In this document: positions 34,604 through 44,199 of the stretch, one piece after another
Layout: each line of letters starts with the position of its first letter
Position numbering within the stretch: the first letter of the stretch is position 1
Assembly (NCBI GenBank): GCA_017538365.1
Contig: JAFYIZ010000017.1
Span: 1 to 58,887, forward strand
Direction: 5' to 3'
DNA length: 58,887 bases
DNA from: a bacterium
Lineage (GTDB): Bacteria; UBP6; UBA1177
Notes under the pieces: generated by a model
Seen by the model: only the letters and a program-made list of their open reading frames with translations
Told to the model about the DNA's origin: nothing
Databases searched by the model: none
Program-made: the position numbers and the translations under genes

Positions 34604-37597
34604 ATGGCAAAAAGCAGCATAAATCAGAAGAAAGCGGCAAAGAAATTCATCGAAAACTGGAGCGGACACGGCTACGAAAAAGGTGAAACTCAGAAATTCT
34701 GGATTGATCTGCTTACAAGTGTTTTCGGCGTTGGAAACATTTCGCAGTTCATCTTTTTTGAAGAACAGGTCAAAGACAAAATCAAAAACCGGACGATCAC
34801 TAATTTCATTGATGCATATATTCCCGAAACCCGCGTTATGATCGAGCAGAAATCAAGCCATAACGATTTGCGCGAGCCGGTCAGACAGTCCGACGGAACT
34901 TTGCTCACGCCGTTCCAGCAGGCGAAAAAGTATGTCGCCGATTTGCCTTTGAGCCAGCATCCCAAGTGGATTGTAACCTGCAATTTCGACGAATTTCTCG
35001 TTTATGACATGGAAAATCCAAGCGGAGAGCCGCAGCAGATTTTTCTCAAAGATCTGGAAACCGATTTTTACCGTCTGGAGTTTCTTGTTGACAGTCGGAA
35101 CGAAAACATAAGACGTGAAGAAGAAGTCAGCTTAAAAGCCGGTGAGCTTGTAGGCAAACTTTACGATGCGCTTTTCAAAGAATACATCGAGCCTGACGAA
35201 AACAGTTTACGAAGTTTGAATATTTTGTGTGTCCGCATAGTTTTCTGCCTTTATGCCGAAGATGCAGGACTTTTCGAGACGCGTACAGCTTTTGAAGACT
35301 ACATAAAATCGTTTTCGCTTGAAAACCTGCGGCGCGGTATTCAAGATTTGTTCAAAATTCTGAATACAAAACCTGAAAACCGTGACAAATATGACACAAA
35401 CATAAATTCTTTTCCTTATGTGAACGGCGGGCTTTTTGCCGATGATGCGATCGAAATTCCAAATTTCACCAAAGAAATCGTTGATGTTATCGTAAATCAC
35501 TGTGCTCCTTTTGACTGGTCTGAAATTTCACCGACTATTTTCGGAGCCGTTTTTGAATCAACACTTAATCCTGAAACGCGGCGCAAAGGCGGAATGCACT
35601 ACACTTCGATTGAAAACATCCACAAAATCATTGATCCGCTGTTTATGGATGATCTGCGTGCGGAATTTACTGCTTTGTGTAAAAAAACAGGAAAAGAAAA
35701 AATAAAAAGATTGGATGAATTCCGCGCCAAATTATCCAACTTGAAATTTCTTGATCCGGCATGCGGAAGCGGGAACTTTCTGACGGAAACCTATATTTCG
35801 CTGCGCCGTCTTGAAAATGAAATTCTCAAGAATATCCATCAGATTCAACAACTTTTAGGCAATAATTTTCTGCCGATAAAAGTGAAAATTTCGCAGTTCT
35901 ACGGCATTGAAATCAATGATTTTGCAGTAACTGTCGCCAAAACTGCGCTTTGGATTGCTGAAAGCCAGATGATGAAAGAAACCGAAAAAATTGTCGAGCA
36001 GAATCTTAGTTTTCTGCCTCTGTCAACGAGTGCAACAATCGTTGAAGGCAATGCTCTCAGAATGGACTGGTCAACGCTTGAAACCGAAGCAAAGAACGAC
36101 TTTGTCTTTGCCGACAGGCTGAATGTCTACAAAATCGATGAAAAATTTGGAATGAGTAGTGTACGCGAACCTGAAGTTCCATACAATGCTCATTATACGG
36201 AATTGAATGTCGTGACCCCCGAAATCACCGAAAGGAAATTCCCTGAAAAAGATGATAAACAATCTGTGGTTTATGACTACATCATCGGGAATCCGCCGTT
36301 TGTCGGCTATACATTTCAGTCTGAATCCCAAAAGGAAGATTTAGAAATCGTCTCCAATGACACGGGGAAAAATATTGATTATGTTGCCGGCTGGTATTTC
36401 AAGGCGGCTCAACTTATGCAAAACACTCGGACAAAATGCGCTTTTGTTTCAACCAATTCGATTACGCAGGGAGAACAGGTCGCTGCAGTATGGAAGCCTT
36501 TGTTTGAAAAATACGGAATCAATATCAATTTTGCATGGCGGACGTTCAAATGGGTGAATGAAACTTCTGACAAGAAAAACATGGCGGCAGTTCATTGCGT
36601 AATCATCGGATTTTCATGCCGGGAAATTGACGGTTCATCCGATGATAACACACGCGAACCGCATGCGCTCCGGCATATTTTCGACACAGACGGTACGATC
36701 ACTAAAGCCGAAAACATAAGTCCTTACCTTATTGATGCGCCGAATGTATTTATTGAAAAACGAAGGACTCCGCTTTGTAAAGTTTCAAAAATCTATCAGG
36801 GAAGTCGTCCCATAGACGGCGGAAATTTGATTCTTTCTGCCGAAGAATATGATGATTTCATCAAAAAAGAACCTGAAGCCGATAAGTATGTCCGCGAGTT
36901 TCTCGGTGCAGAAGAATTTATCAACGGAAAAAAGAGATACTGTCTGTGGCTTATCAATGCCAATCCTGTTGAATTGCGCAAAATGCCGCTTATTATGAAG
37001 AGGGTCGAGGCTGTAAAAAAACTCCGATTAAGCAGCGGGCGGAGCGCCACCAGAAATATGGCAGCTTATCCTTATCTGTTTGCAGAAAACCGCCAGCCTG
37101 AAACAGGTAATTATCTTCTTATTCCAAGCACTTCGTCGGAACGGAGATCCTACATTCCGATAGGTTTTCTCTCGTCCGATGTTGTTGCATCAAATGCCAA
37201 CCTCGTTATCCCTAATGCCACATTGTATGAATTCGGAATTCTCACAAGTTCGCTTCATAATGTTTGGATGCGTGTTGTTGCAGGAAGACTGAAAAGCGAT
37301 TACCGTTACTCAAACGAGATTGTTTACAACAATTTTCCGTGGTGTAATCCGACGAAAGCACAAAAAACAAAAATAGAACAGACGGCACAGGCAATTCTTG
37401 ATACGAGAGCAAAATATCCTGATGCGACATTGGCCGATCTGTACGATGGAATCATGATGCCGCCGGATTTGCACAAGGCACATGAAGCAAACGACCTTGC
37501 TGTAATGCAGGCTTACGGATTTAAACCGAAAATGAAAGAAGCGGAAATCGTTGCCGAGCTTTTCAGGATGTATAAAAAGCTGACGGAAAAAAATTGA
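34604..37597 (+). CDS. MmeI-like type IIL restriction-modification enzyme
   Basis: A 997-residue single-chain enzyme. The N-terminal nuclease site is D70-X10-E81-Q-K83, close to the D70-X9-E80-X-K82 known in MmeI. A helical connector leads to an N6-adenine methyltransferase with motif I DPACGSGNF from residue 384 and motif IV NPPF at 563-566. The C-terminal part after about 640 would hold the DNA target recognition region. In this family one protein methylates one strand for protection and cuts about 20 bp away from the site. The ATG at 34604 follows CGGAG. It is alone, with no separate specificity or modification gene. Confidence 0.9.
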   Translation: MAKSSINQKKAAKKFIENWSGHGYEKGETQKFWIDLLTSVFGVGNISQFIFFEEQVKDKIKNRTITNFIDAYIPETRVMIEQKSSHNDLREPVRQSDGTLLTPFQQAKKYVADLPLSQHPKWIVTCNFDEFLVYDMENPSGEPQQIFLKDLETDFYRLEFLVDSRNENIRREEEVSLKAGELVGKLYDALFKEYIEPDENSLRSLNILCVRIVFCLYAEDAGLFETRTAFEDYIKSFSLENLRRGIQDLFKILNTKPENRDKYDTNINSFPYVNGGLFADDAIEIPNFTKEIVDVIVNHCAPFDWSEISPTIFGAVFESTLNPETRRKGGMHYTSIENIHKIIDPLFMDDLRAEFTALCKKTGKEKIKRLDEFRAKLSNLKFLDPACGSGNFLTETYISLRRLENEILKNIHQIQQLLGNNFLPIKVKISQFYGIEINDFAVTVAKTALWIAESQMMKETEKIVEQNLSFLPLSTSATIVEGNALRMDWSTLETEAKNDFVFADRLNVYKIDEKFGMSSVREPEVPYNAHYTELNVVTPEITERKFPEKDDKQSVVYDYIIGNPPFVGYTFQSESQKEDLEIVSNDTGKNIDYVAGWYFKAAQLMQNTRTKCAFVSTNSITQGEQVAAVWKPLFEKYGININFAWRTFKWVNETSDKKNMAAVHCVIIGFSCREIDGSSDDNTREPHALRHIFDTDGTITKAENISPYLIDAPNVFIEKRRTPLCKVSKIYQGSRPIDGGNLILSAEEYDDFIKKEPEADKYVREFLGAEEFINGKKRYCLWLINANPVELRKMPLIMKRVEAVKKLRLSSGRSATRNMAAYPYLFAENRQPETGNYLLIPSTSSERRSYIPIGFLSSDVVASNANLVIPNATLYEFGILTSSLHNVWMRVVAGRLKSDYRYSNEIVYNNFPWCNPTKAQKTKIEQTAQAILDTRAKYPDATLADLYDGIMMPPDLHKAHEANDLAVMQAYGFKPKMKEAEIVAELFRMYKKLTEKN

Positions 37598-37626
37598 GAT
37601 ACGGAAAATACACCTTAACTGAAAAG

Positions 37627-37655
37627 TTGACATTTATATATTGTTTTAATACTTT
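37627..37655 (+). promoter_or_regulatory. Candidate promoter of the cyclo-ligase/RNase Y operon
   Basis: A consensus TTGACA (37627-37632) is followed after 17 bp by the weaker TACTTT (37650-37655). It lies 30 bp after the restriction-modification stop. Confidence 0.4.
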
Positions 37656-37666
37656 GCCGCCAAGTT

Positions 37667-37688
37667 CATCCGACGCTTGAGCCGGATG
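37667..37688 (+). terminator. Hairpin with T-rich tail before the cyclo-ligase gene
   Basis: Arms CATCCG / CGGATG with a 10-nt loop, followed by an AT-rich tail that includes TTTTT. It could end transcription of the upstream restriction-modification gene or attenuate the cyclo-ligase leader. A second small hairpin AGCC-GTAA-GGCT (37712-37723) sits between GGAGGAG and the TTG start. Confidence 0.4.
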
Positions 37689-37732
37689 TTTATATATATT
37701 TTTCCCGGAGGAGCCGTAAGGCTTTTATATAA

Positions 37733-38290
37733 TTGGAAAAATCTGATTTGCGCAGAAATATTCTGGCACTCAGAAAAAAACTGGGTGCGGAAGAACTTGA
37801 TATTCTAAGCAAAAAAATCGCAAACAATTTGATTTCGCTCGATATTTTTAAAAAATCCGGCACTATCGCACTTTACGTTCCGATAAAAAACGAAGTTGAT
37901 CTGATGAGTCTGCTCTCGGAAAAAGGGAAGCGTTTTCTCTTTCCGCGGGTCGAAAGCGGAACAAAAAAACTTACTTTTTATGAGGCAACGTCTGCGGACG
38001 ATTTTGAAAAAGGGAGTTTCAACATTCCCGAACCGAAAACCACTTTAAACAAAGTTGATATTGAAAATATTGACCTTTTTCTTGTTCCCGGTGTCGCTTT
38101 TTCGGAAAAATGCGAGCGTATTGGTTACGGCGGCGGTTTCTACGACACGACGCTTAAATATAAAAACAAAAATGCACGGACTCTCGGTATCGCTTTTGAT
38201 TTTCAGATCGTGGAAGAGGGCTTTTCGGAGCCTTTTGACGAACGGCTTGACGCAGTTGCGACTCCGGAGAGGATTATTATAAACCATTGA
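37733..38290 (+). CDS. 5-formyltetrahydrofolate cyclo-ligase
   Basis: A 185-residue enzyme that converts 5-formyl-THF to 5,10-methenyl-THF with ATP. The glycine-rich substrate loop IGYGGGFYD and the closing ERLDAVATPERI are diagnostic. The start is a TTG; GGAGGAG is 20 bp upstream but a small hairpin between could bring it closer. It heads a group with rny and the YmdB-like gene. Confidence 0.92.
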   Translation: MEKSDLRRNILALRKKLGAEELDILSKKIANNLISLDIFKKSGTIALYVPIKNEVDLMSLLSEKGKRFLFPRVESGTKKLTFYEATSADDFEKGSFNIPEPKTTLNKVDIENIDLFLVPGVAFSEKCERIGYGGGFYDTTLKYKNKNARTLGIAFDFQIVEEGFSEPFDERLDAVATPERIIINH

Positions 38291-38304
38291 AATGAGGTAA
38301 AAAA

Positions 38305-39864
38305 ATGGAGATAACTTCTCTACTTGTAGGAATTGTAATCGGTGCAGTATTCGGTGCCGTACTTTGGGCTATGTCAAGATCGCTCGTTTTCAAAGAGAAA
38401 ATGGAAAAGGCTCAGAAAGAACTGAGCAACGCTAAAGACGATGCTGCAAAAGTTGTAAAAGAAGCAGAGATCAAAGCTCAGGAGATCATTCTCGAGGGCA
38501 AAAAAGAGACTGAAAATTCAAAAAACGAACTTCTCAGAGAGTTCAAGGAACGTGAAAAAAGACTCAACAAACGTGAGGAACAGCTCACTCAGCGAGACGA
38601 GCTCAACATCGTAAAGGAGAAAGAGCTCAAAGCGATCGAGAAAAAACAGAAAGACGATGAAGTTTTCCTCGACAATCAGCGCGTTCAGCTTGATGAAAGA
38701 CTTGCGGAAGTCAACAGCGAGCTTGAAAGAATCGCCGGAATGACTCAGGAAGAAGCAAAAGAAGTGCTGATTCAGAAAATCGAAGACGAAGCAAAACACG
38801 ATGCTGCCAAAAAAATCAAAGCTATCGAAGAAGCTATGGTTGAAGATGCCGAAAAGAAGAGCAAAGAAATTCTTTCAACAGCAATTCAGCGCTATGCAGG
38901 AGAATATGTCGTTGAAAACACTGTTACAACCGTAAGTTTGCCGAATGACGAAATGAAAGGCAGAATCATCGGCCGCGAAGGAAGAAACATAAGAGCAATC
39001 GAATCGGTAACGGGCGTTGACCTCATCATCGACGATACACCTGAAGCAGTCGTTATCAGCAATTTCAACCCGATCAGACGTCAGATCGCTTCTCTTACGC
39101 TTCAGAAACTCATTGCCGACGGCAGAATACACCCCGGCAGAATCGAAGAAGTTTTCGATGCATGCACGAAAGAAGTCTGGAAAGCCATCAAAGAGGCCGG
39201 TGATCAGGCTGTTTTCGACCTCGGAATCCACAAACTCCATCCCGAACTTGTCCTTCTGGTCGGCAGACTGAGATACAGAACAAGTTACGGCCAGAATGTA
39301 TGGAAACACTCTGTTGAAGCGGCTTTCCTTGCAGGGGAAATCGCGGCTGAACTCGGCTGCAGCGCAAACAGCATCAAAAACGCGAAAAGAGCCGGACTTC
39401 TTCATGATATCGGCAAGGCCGTTGACCACGAAATCGAAGGAAGCCACGCTTCGATCGGTGCCAAACTCGCTGAAAAATACGGCGAGCAGCACAGAATCGT
39501 CGCTGCGATCGCGGCTCACCACGGCGAAGTCAAACCCGAAACCGTTCTCGACTTCATCGTTTCGGCAGCTGACGCACTGAGCGGCGCAAGACCTGGTGCT
39601 AGAAGAGAAATGGCTGAGGCTTACGTCCAGAGACTTACCGACCTTGAAAATATCGCAAACTCCTTCAACGGCGTTGACAAATCGTTCGCAATTCAGGCCG
39701 GAAGAGAACTCCGCGTCATGGTCGACACCGCAAAAGTCAACGACGACGACGCCTACACGCTGGCAACCGACATCGCGAAAAAGATCGAAACAGACCTTTC
39801 ATATCCGGGTCAGATAAAAGTCATCGTTATCAGAGAAACCAGAGTTATAGCTACCGCGCAGTAA
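38305..39864 (+). CDS. rny: Ribonuclease Y
   Basis: A 519-residue membrane-anchored endoribonuclease that starts mRNA decay. It has an N-terminal membrane helix (residues about 5-27), a long charged coiled coil (30-190), a KH domain with GRIIGREGRNIRAIE, and an HD domain with LLHDIGKAVDHE supplying the metal ligands. Full length for the family. It begins 15 bp after the cyclo-ligase gene and is followed 2 bp later by the YmdB-like gene, the same order as in many Firmicutes. Confidence 0.97.
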   Translation: MEITSLLVGIVIGAVFGAVLWAMSRSLVFKEKMEKAQKELSNAKDDAAKVVKEAEIKAQEIILEGKKETENSKNELLREFKEREKRLNKREEQLTQRDELNIVKEKELKAIEKKQKDDEVFLDNQRVQLDERLAEVNSELERIAGMTQEEAKEVLIQKIEDEAKHDAAKKIKAIEEAMVEDAEKKSKEILSTAIQRYAGEYVVENTVTTVSLPNDEMKGRIIGREGRNIRAIESVTGVDLIIDDTPEAVVISNFNPIRRQIASLTLQKLIADGRIHPGRIEEVFDACTKEVWKAIKEAGDQAVFDLGIHKLHPELVLLVGRLRYRTSYGQNVWKHSVEAAFLAGEIAAELGCSANSIKNAKRAGLLHDIGKAVDHEIEGSHASIGAKLAEKYGEQHRIVAAIAAHHGEVKPETVLDFIVSAADALSGARPGARREMAEAYVQRLTDLENIANSFNGVDKSFAIQAGRELRVMVDTAKVNDDDAYTLATDIAKKIETDLSYPGQIKVIVIRETRVIATAQ

Positions 39865-39865
39865 A

Positions 39866-40651
39866 ATGAGTTTCAGAATTCTCGCTTTAGGCGACATCGT
39901 CGGCAGGCACGCAAGAAATTTCGTAAAAGAGAATTTACCTAAAATCATTGAAGAAAATTCTATAGATTTTGTGATTGCAAACGGTGAAAACACTTCAGGC
40001 GGAATGGGACTTCTGGAAAAACACGCGACGCTTCTGCATTCGTGCGGAGTTGATGTCATAACTTCGGGAAACCACATCTGGAATAGAAACGAAATCTATT
40101 CGTTTATCGACAGAATGCCTTACGTTCTGCGTCCGGCAAACTATCCAGACGATCTTCCCGGCAAAGGTTCTGTTGTCGTAACACACGAAAAAACGGGGAT
40201 AAAAATCGGCGTTCTCAACCTTTTGGGAACAGTTTTCATGCCGCCGATAGACTCTCCTTTCAAAAAAGCGGTAACCGAAATCGAAAAACTGCGCTCGGAC
40301 GGTGCAAACATCATAGTTCTTGACTTCCACGCCGAGGCGACCGCAGAAAAAGAGGCTTTCGGGCTTTATCTTGCAGACAAGATCGAACTTTTCTTCGGCA
40401 CGCACACACATGTCCAGACTTCAGACGAGAAAATAATCAACGAAAAAATGGGCTACATCACCGATCTCGGCAGATGCGGCGCATTCTATTCAGTCATCGG
40501 CTTCAACGAAAAAGAGAGCATCACAGGCTATCTTTCTAACATTCCGCAGCATTTCGTTCCGGCAAAAAACGACATAAAAATCGAAGGGATCATCGCCGAT
40601 TTCGAGTTGAATCCGGCAAGGTGTGTTGCGATAAAAAGAGTAAGATTTTAG
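39866..40651 (+). CDS. ymdB: YmdB-like metallophosphoesterase (TIGR00282)
   Basis: A 261-residue phosphoesterase. Metal-binding signatures are visible in order: LGDIVG, NGENTSGGMG, SGNHIWN, DFHAEATAEK and GTHTHVQTSD. B. subtilis YmdB hydrolyses 2',3'-cAMP and affects multicellular behaviour; its linkage to RNase Y is conserved here. The target in this organism is inferred only from family and context. Confidence 0.93.
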   Translation: MSFRILALGDIVGRHARNFVKENLPKIIEENSIDFVIANGENTSGGMGLLEKHATLLHSCGVDVITSGNHIWNRNEIYSFIDRMPYVLRPANYPDDLPGKGSVVVTHEKTGIKIGVLNLLGTVFMPPIDSPFKKAVTEIEKLRSDGANIIVLDFHAEATAEKEAFGLYLADKIELFFGTHTHVQTSDEKIINEKMGYITDLGRCGAFYSVIGFNEKESITGYLSNIPQHFVPAKNDIKIEGIIADFELNPARCVAIKRVRF

Positions 40652-40653
40652 AT

Positions 40654-43443
40654 TTAATTCTTTATCTCTTTCAGCAAAAATTTGAGTGTCGAGATGTTCG
40701 CTCTGTTGTAGACATCGTCCCCGCCGCCGATCCCAGCCGTGTAGGGCACGAAATGCTCAAAATAGGACATGTTGAAGGCGTCGCTTATTTCGGCTTTATA
40801 GGTTTTGCCGCTCTCAAGTTCGACTTCGACGAACGACGATTCGCCCCATCTGTCCCAGTTGTCAGCCCCCAAATGAGGCATGAAAACCATCTTTTCCATG
40901 ACGACATTATTATTTTCATCGGTGATCCTGACTATTTTGTTGCATGAAGTGATGCCGGTGTCTATCGGGCGTCTGCTGCCGTATTCAACAGTCACGATGT
41001 AAGTTCCGCTCTTCGTCGGCGTGATATTTGGAACTGAGAGAACGGACGAGGGGGTTCCCCAGTCGGCAAAGTGCGCTCTTCCGTGGTCGGAAGCGTTCGG
41101 GGTCTGATCAAAAGCGGAGCCTGCCCAGAACTTCATTGTTGTTCTGTCAAAATCAGGCCCCCAGTAGCAGACAGGATCACTGTGGTGGCTCTCCCACCCT
41201 TCCGAATTTAGCGCGGCAACGCTGTAGCAGTATGATTTTTTTGCATGATCCCCTGAGTTTTCATCGACCCACGAAGTCGTCTGGACATTTGACGCAACTT
41301 TTACGCCGTCGCGGTAGATGTTGTATGAAACTGCGTTTTCCGAAGCCGTGAAAGAGACTTTCAACCTATCGTTTTCCAGCGTCACACCGTAAGGATCAAG
41401 CGGAATCGTGACAGGAAGCGGAGCCCAGCACTTGTTCGGATCGGCGTTGCAGTCAACAAGGTTGATCTCACCTGATTCATCGGAAAATCTAAGTTCCATT
41501 TCGATCAGACTCCCCTCTTTCAAGGAGTCGGGAAGAAAACCAGGAACTCCATCGATTTTAAGCGATTTCTGAACATAAAAACCTCTGGTTTCGCCGTTTT
41601 TAGGCGGAAGAAGTATTTTAAGCGTAAAAGTTTTTCCTTTGAATTTCAGGTTTTTGAGAACTATTTCAGAGCTTCCGGCAAAGAACGTGTTTCTCAAATT
41701 GACCGGAATTTTCGGAGAGAAGCTAAACTTTAGCAAACTCTGACTGCGGCCGAAAACCGAGTCGAGGACCATCGAAAGGAATCCGGCGACACTCCAGAGC
41801 TGACGCTTTGAATTTACGACGGGACCGCTCATCTCCCTGCCCTGAAAATCGGTCCAGGTATCCTCATGCCATGCGTCGAGAGTGGTGAATTCAAAATTTT
41901 CCATGTTCGAGAGGTTGAAAGCCGCCCCGCGGACCAGACTCATGAAAGCGTTTTCATAAAATTTGTCGTTCCCCGCTTTCGCGGCCGCTCTGAGAGCGTA
42001 TGAAGTAACGAAAGGCCAGATCGCGCGGTTGTGGTATATCCTTGTTTTGGGCTCCTGTGGGAAAATTACGGCAGGACCTGCTTCGGTAACCGGATATTCC
42101 GCCATGATCTCCGCACTTTGTGTATCATCGGCTACAATGAAAAGAATAGCCAGCGACTCTCCCAGAAGATCTCTCTTATCGACTGCCGAGCTATCAAAAA
42201 AAGTCGTCTTCATGCTTGAAAAAGTCTTTCTGTCGGCAAGATAAAAGTTTGATCTTATCGCATTTTTCAAATCATCAGCCTGTTCTGCGAAATACAGAGC
42301 CTCTTCGGTTTTTCCGAGTTCCACTGCCATAGACGCGGCAACATGCATCGCCATATAATAAAGGACATTCGTAGAAAGAGTCTTCGACATGCCGATGTGG
42401 ACAGTATTCGTTGCAGTCCAGTTCGGATAGGTCTGCTCGCGCCAGTCAAGGAAAGACTGCTCGCCGCGATACAAACCGTCATCCGGATCAAAAACAGCCT
42501 TCCTGTCGGCTTCCAGCGTGTTTTTTATAGCTTCGTACGATTCAGACAAAAAGTTGTCATAGTCGCTTCCGTCAAGGTTTACGAGAGTCTCCATTGCTCC
42601 TATCGCCCAAACGATGCGGTCGGTGCTGACAGGCCAAGATCCGCCTGAGCCTGTATCCTGAACTATCTGAGTATTTCCGCCGCCGGCAGCGCTTTTTCGT
42701 GCCGAGATCTTGAATTTGAGAGAATTTTTCGATTTCTGCGGTTCAAGGAAAGCGATAGCGGAATGAACTGCGTAAGCGGTGTCGCGCGTCCAGACATAGT
42801 GCCAGTTAGCTCCGGTCTCGAAACAGTCGCATGGAACCTGATCTCCGTTACTCATGCTGTAATCGCTGATCGCCGAGACCTTGTTTTCGTTGAGTTCAGT
42901 TATAGCAAGAGCAAAAAGTGCGTCGAGCATGGTGTTTCCGCTGCGGAGGATAGGACTTCCGGCAGTTTCCGAAACCGTTCTCTGATGCGGGTCACCGCTC
43001 TCGCGGAGTTTCGCATTCGTTGTCAGAGTGTAGGTCCTGAGCTCATCGCCTGTTACCGAAACCGTTCCGACTTTTCCGTTCCACTCAACTTTTGAAGTGT
43101 CAAAGACTTCAGGCTCATCCTCATCAGGAGTTGTATCGGGATCATCCGGATCGTCATCGCAATCCGTTTCATCACAGGAATGATCCCCTGGTTCATAAGT
43201 GTCGGTATCGGAATCGTCATGCTCCCCGTCAGGATCCGGATTTTCAGGATCATCATCGCAATTTGTTTCATCACAGGAGAGGTCCTGACGTTCATAAGTA
43301 TCAGTATCGGAATCATCATCACTGTCAGGCATAACGGTATCATAGTCGGAATCATCATGATTTTCATTGTTGTCGTCTTTTTTGGAGCCGCCGCAGCTGA
43401 ACACAAAAAGTGCTGCAAGAATAAGTAAAAAAAGTTTTTTCAT
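40654..43443 (-). CDS. Surface lipoprotein glycosidase with six-hairpin catalytic domain, FN3 and C-terminal carbohydrate-binding-like domain
   Basis: About 929 residues from the ATG at 43443 (a GTG 9 bp earlier is possible). The signal ends VFS-C (Cys17). An acidic linker (about residues 20-115) contains two copies of a Cys-bearing DETxCDDDP unit. The catalytic part (about 130-640) reads as an alpha/alpha six-hairpin glycosidase: NWHYVWTRDTAYAV, WPVSTDRIVWA and a late TRIYHNRAIWPF. A fibronectin type III module (about 685-775) and a beta-rich C-terminal domain, perhaps carbohydrate-binding, follow. Closest to GH15-like or glucoamylase/debranching groups; the exact family is open. Last gene of a minus-strand operon. 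Confidence 0.85.
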   Translation of the reverse strand: MKKLFLLILAALFVFSCGGSKKDDNNENHDDSDYDTVMPDSDDDSDTDTYERQDLSCDETNCDDDPENPDPDGEHDDSDTDTYEPGDHSCDETDCDDDPDDPDTTPDEDEPEVFDTSKVEWNGKVGTVSVTGDELRTYTLTTNAKLRESGDPHQRTVSETAGSPILRSGNTMLDALFALAITELNENKVSAISDYSMSNGDQVPCDCFETGANWHYVWTRDTAYAVHSAIAFLEPQKSKNSLKFKISARKSAAGGGNTQIVQDTGSGGSWPVSTDRIVWAIGAMETLVNLDGSDYDNFLSESYEAIKNTLEADRKAVFDPDDGLYRGEQSFLDWREQTYPNWTATNTVHIGMSKTLSTNVLYYMAMHVAASMAVELGKTEEALYFAEQADDLKNAIRSNFYLADRKTFSSMKTTFFDSSAVDKRDLLGESLAILFIVADDTQSAEIMAEYPVTEAGPAVIFPQEPKTRIYHNRAIWPFVTSYALRAAAKAGNDKFYENAFMSLVRGAAFNLSNMENFEFTTLDAWHEDTWTDFQGREMSGPVVNSKRQLWSVAGFLSMVLDSVFGRSQSLLKFSFSPKIPVNLRNTFFAGSSEIVLKNLKFKGKTFTLKILLPPKNGETRGFYVQKSLKIDGVPGFLPDSLKEGSLIEMELRFSDESGEINLVDCNADPNKCWAPLPVTIPLDPYGVTLENDRLKVSFTASENAVSYNIYRDGVKVASNVQTTSWVDENSGDHAKKSYCYSVAALNSEGWESHHSDPVCYWGPDFDRTTMKFWAGSAFDQTPNASDHGRAHFADWGTPSSVLSVPNITPTKSGTYIVTVEYGSRRPIDTGITSCNKIVRITDENNNVVMEKMVFMPHLGADNWDRWGESSFVEVELESGKTYKAEISDAFNMSYFEHFVPYTAGIGGGDDVYNRANISTLKFLLKEIKN

Positions 43444-43448
43444 GGCGT

Positions 43449-43748
43449 TCACTTATTGCTGTTGATAAAAAAATTAAAGTTGAAACTGCTGCCGTTTTCA
43501 TCGGCCGAATCAGCGAAAAATCCGTCTTTCACAATAAAAACAAGGACTAAGGCCAGGATCATAATGCCGATAAAGATGTAGGCACGTTTGATGAAAACTC
43601 CCAAACAAATAAAAAGTGCGGCAACAAGCCCGTAAAAAAGAGGTCCTACCTCAGCATTGACAAGCAGAAAAGAGAGGAACATCATTAAAAGCAAGTTTAT
43701 AAGATTCCACCAGACAATACGCCGTTCTTCAATTTTTTTTCCGATCAT
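43449..43748 (-). CDS. Small membrane protein
   Basis: A 99-residue protein with three or four hydrophobic segments (about residues 15-30, 36-50, 56-74) and an Asn/Phe-rich tail. I do not recognise a family. It lies 2 bp after the cNMP-binding gene and 5 bp before the glycosidase gene, so it is surely cotranscribed. Function unknown. Confidence 0.75.
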   Translation of the reverse strand: MIGKKIEERRIVWWNLINLLLMMFLSFLLVNAEVGPLFYGLVAALFICLGVFIKRAYIFIGIMILALVLVFIVKDGFFADSADENGSSFNFNFFINSNK

Positions 43749-43750
43749 CT

Positions 43751-44191
43751 CTATTTTTTACCCGATTTTTCGGCAAGTTTTGCGTTAAGTTCCCTGATGC
43801 GGCCGGTAAGGACTCTGATGACACCTAAAGCGACTTCGTCACGCTGTTTGAGGATTTCAAGGAAGTCGTCGCTTTCCATTTTCAAAACCAGAACATCGTT
43901 TCTCGCGATGATGTCCGCACTTCGCGGCTGGCTGTCAATAAGCGCCATTTCACCGAAACCCGCGCCCTCTTTCATAACGGCTACGACATTGCCGCCGACA
44001 ACGACTTCGACTTCACCCTTCACTATCATGAAAAGCTCTTTTCCGAGGTCGCCTTCGTTCACGATATACTGCCCTTTTTCAAAATTCTCCTCTTCGAGCA
44101 GTGCGGCGATATCGGCAAGCACTTCACCGGGAATGTCGTGAAAAAGCTCGATATTTTTGAGTGCAAGCACCCTTTCTACCCGTGTCAGCAT
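43751..44191 (-). CDS. Cyclic nucleotide-binding domain protein
   Basis: A 146-residue stand-alone cNMP-binding domain. The phosphate-binding cassette is GFGEMALIDSQPRSAD, with the Glu and Arg that contact cyclic nucleotides. No DNA-binding or catalytic domain follows. It starts 8 bp after the HEAT-repeat transporter gene and may act as its regulatory subunit; in other genomes such domains can be fused to similar transporters (from memory, to be checked). Confidence 0.92.
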   Translation of the reverse strand: MLTRVERVLALKNIELFHDIPGEVLADIAALLEEENFEKGQYIVNEGDLGKELFMIVKGEVEVVVGGNVVAVMKEGAGFGEMALIDSQPRSADIIARNDVLVLKMESDDFLEILKQRDEVALGVIRVLTGRIRELNAKLAEKSGKK

Positions 44192-44199
44192 ATTTCCTC

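Noticed and set aside
37656-37732. Known folate or ZTP riboswitch before the cyclo-ligase
   Set aside because: I could not match the conserved sequence blocks of THF-I, THF-II or ZTP aptamers; kept only as an unclassified structured leader.
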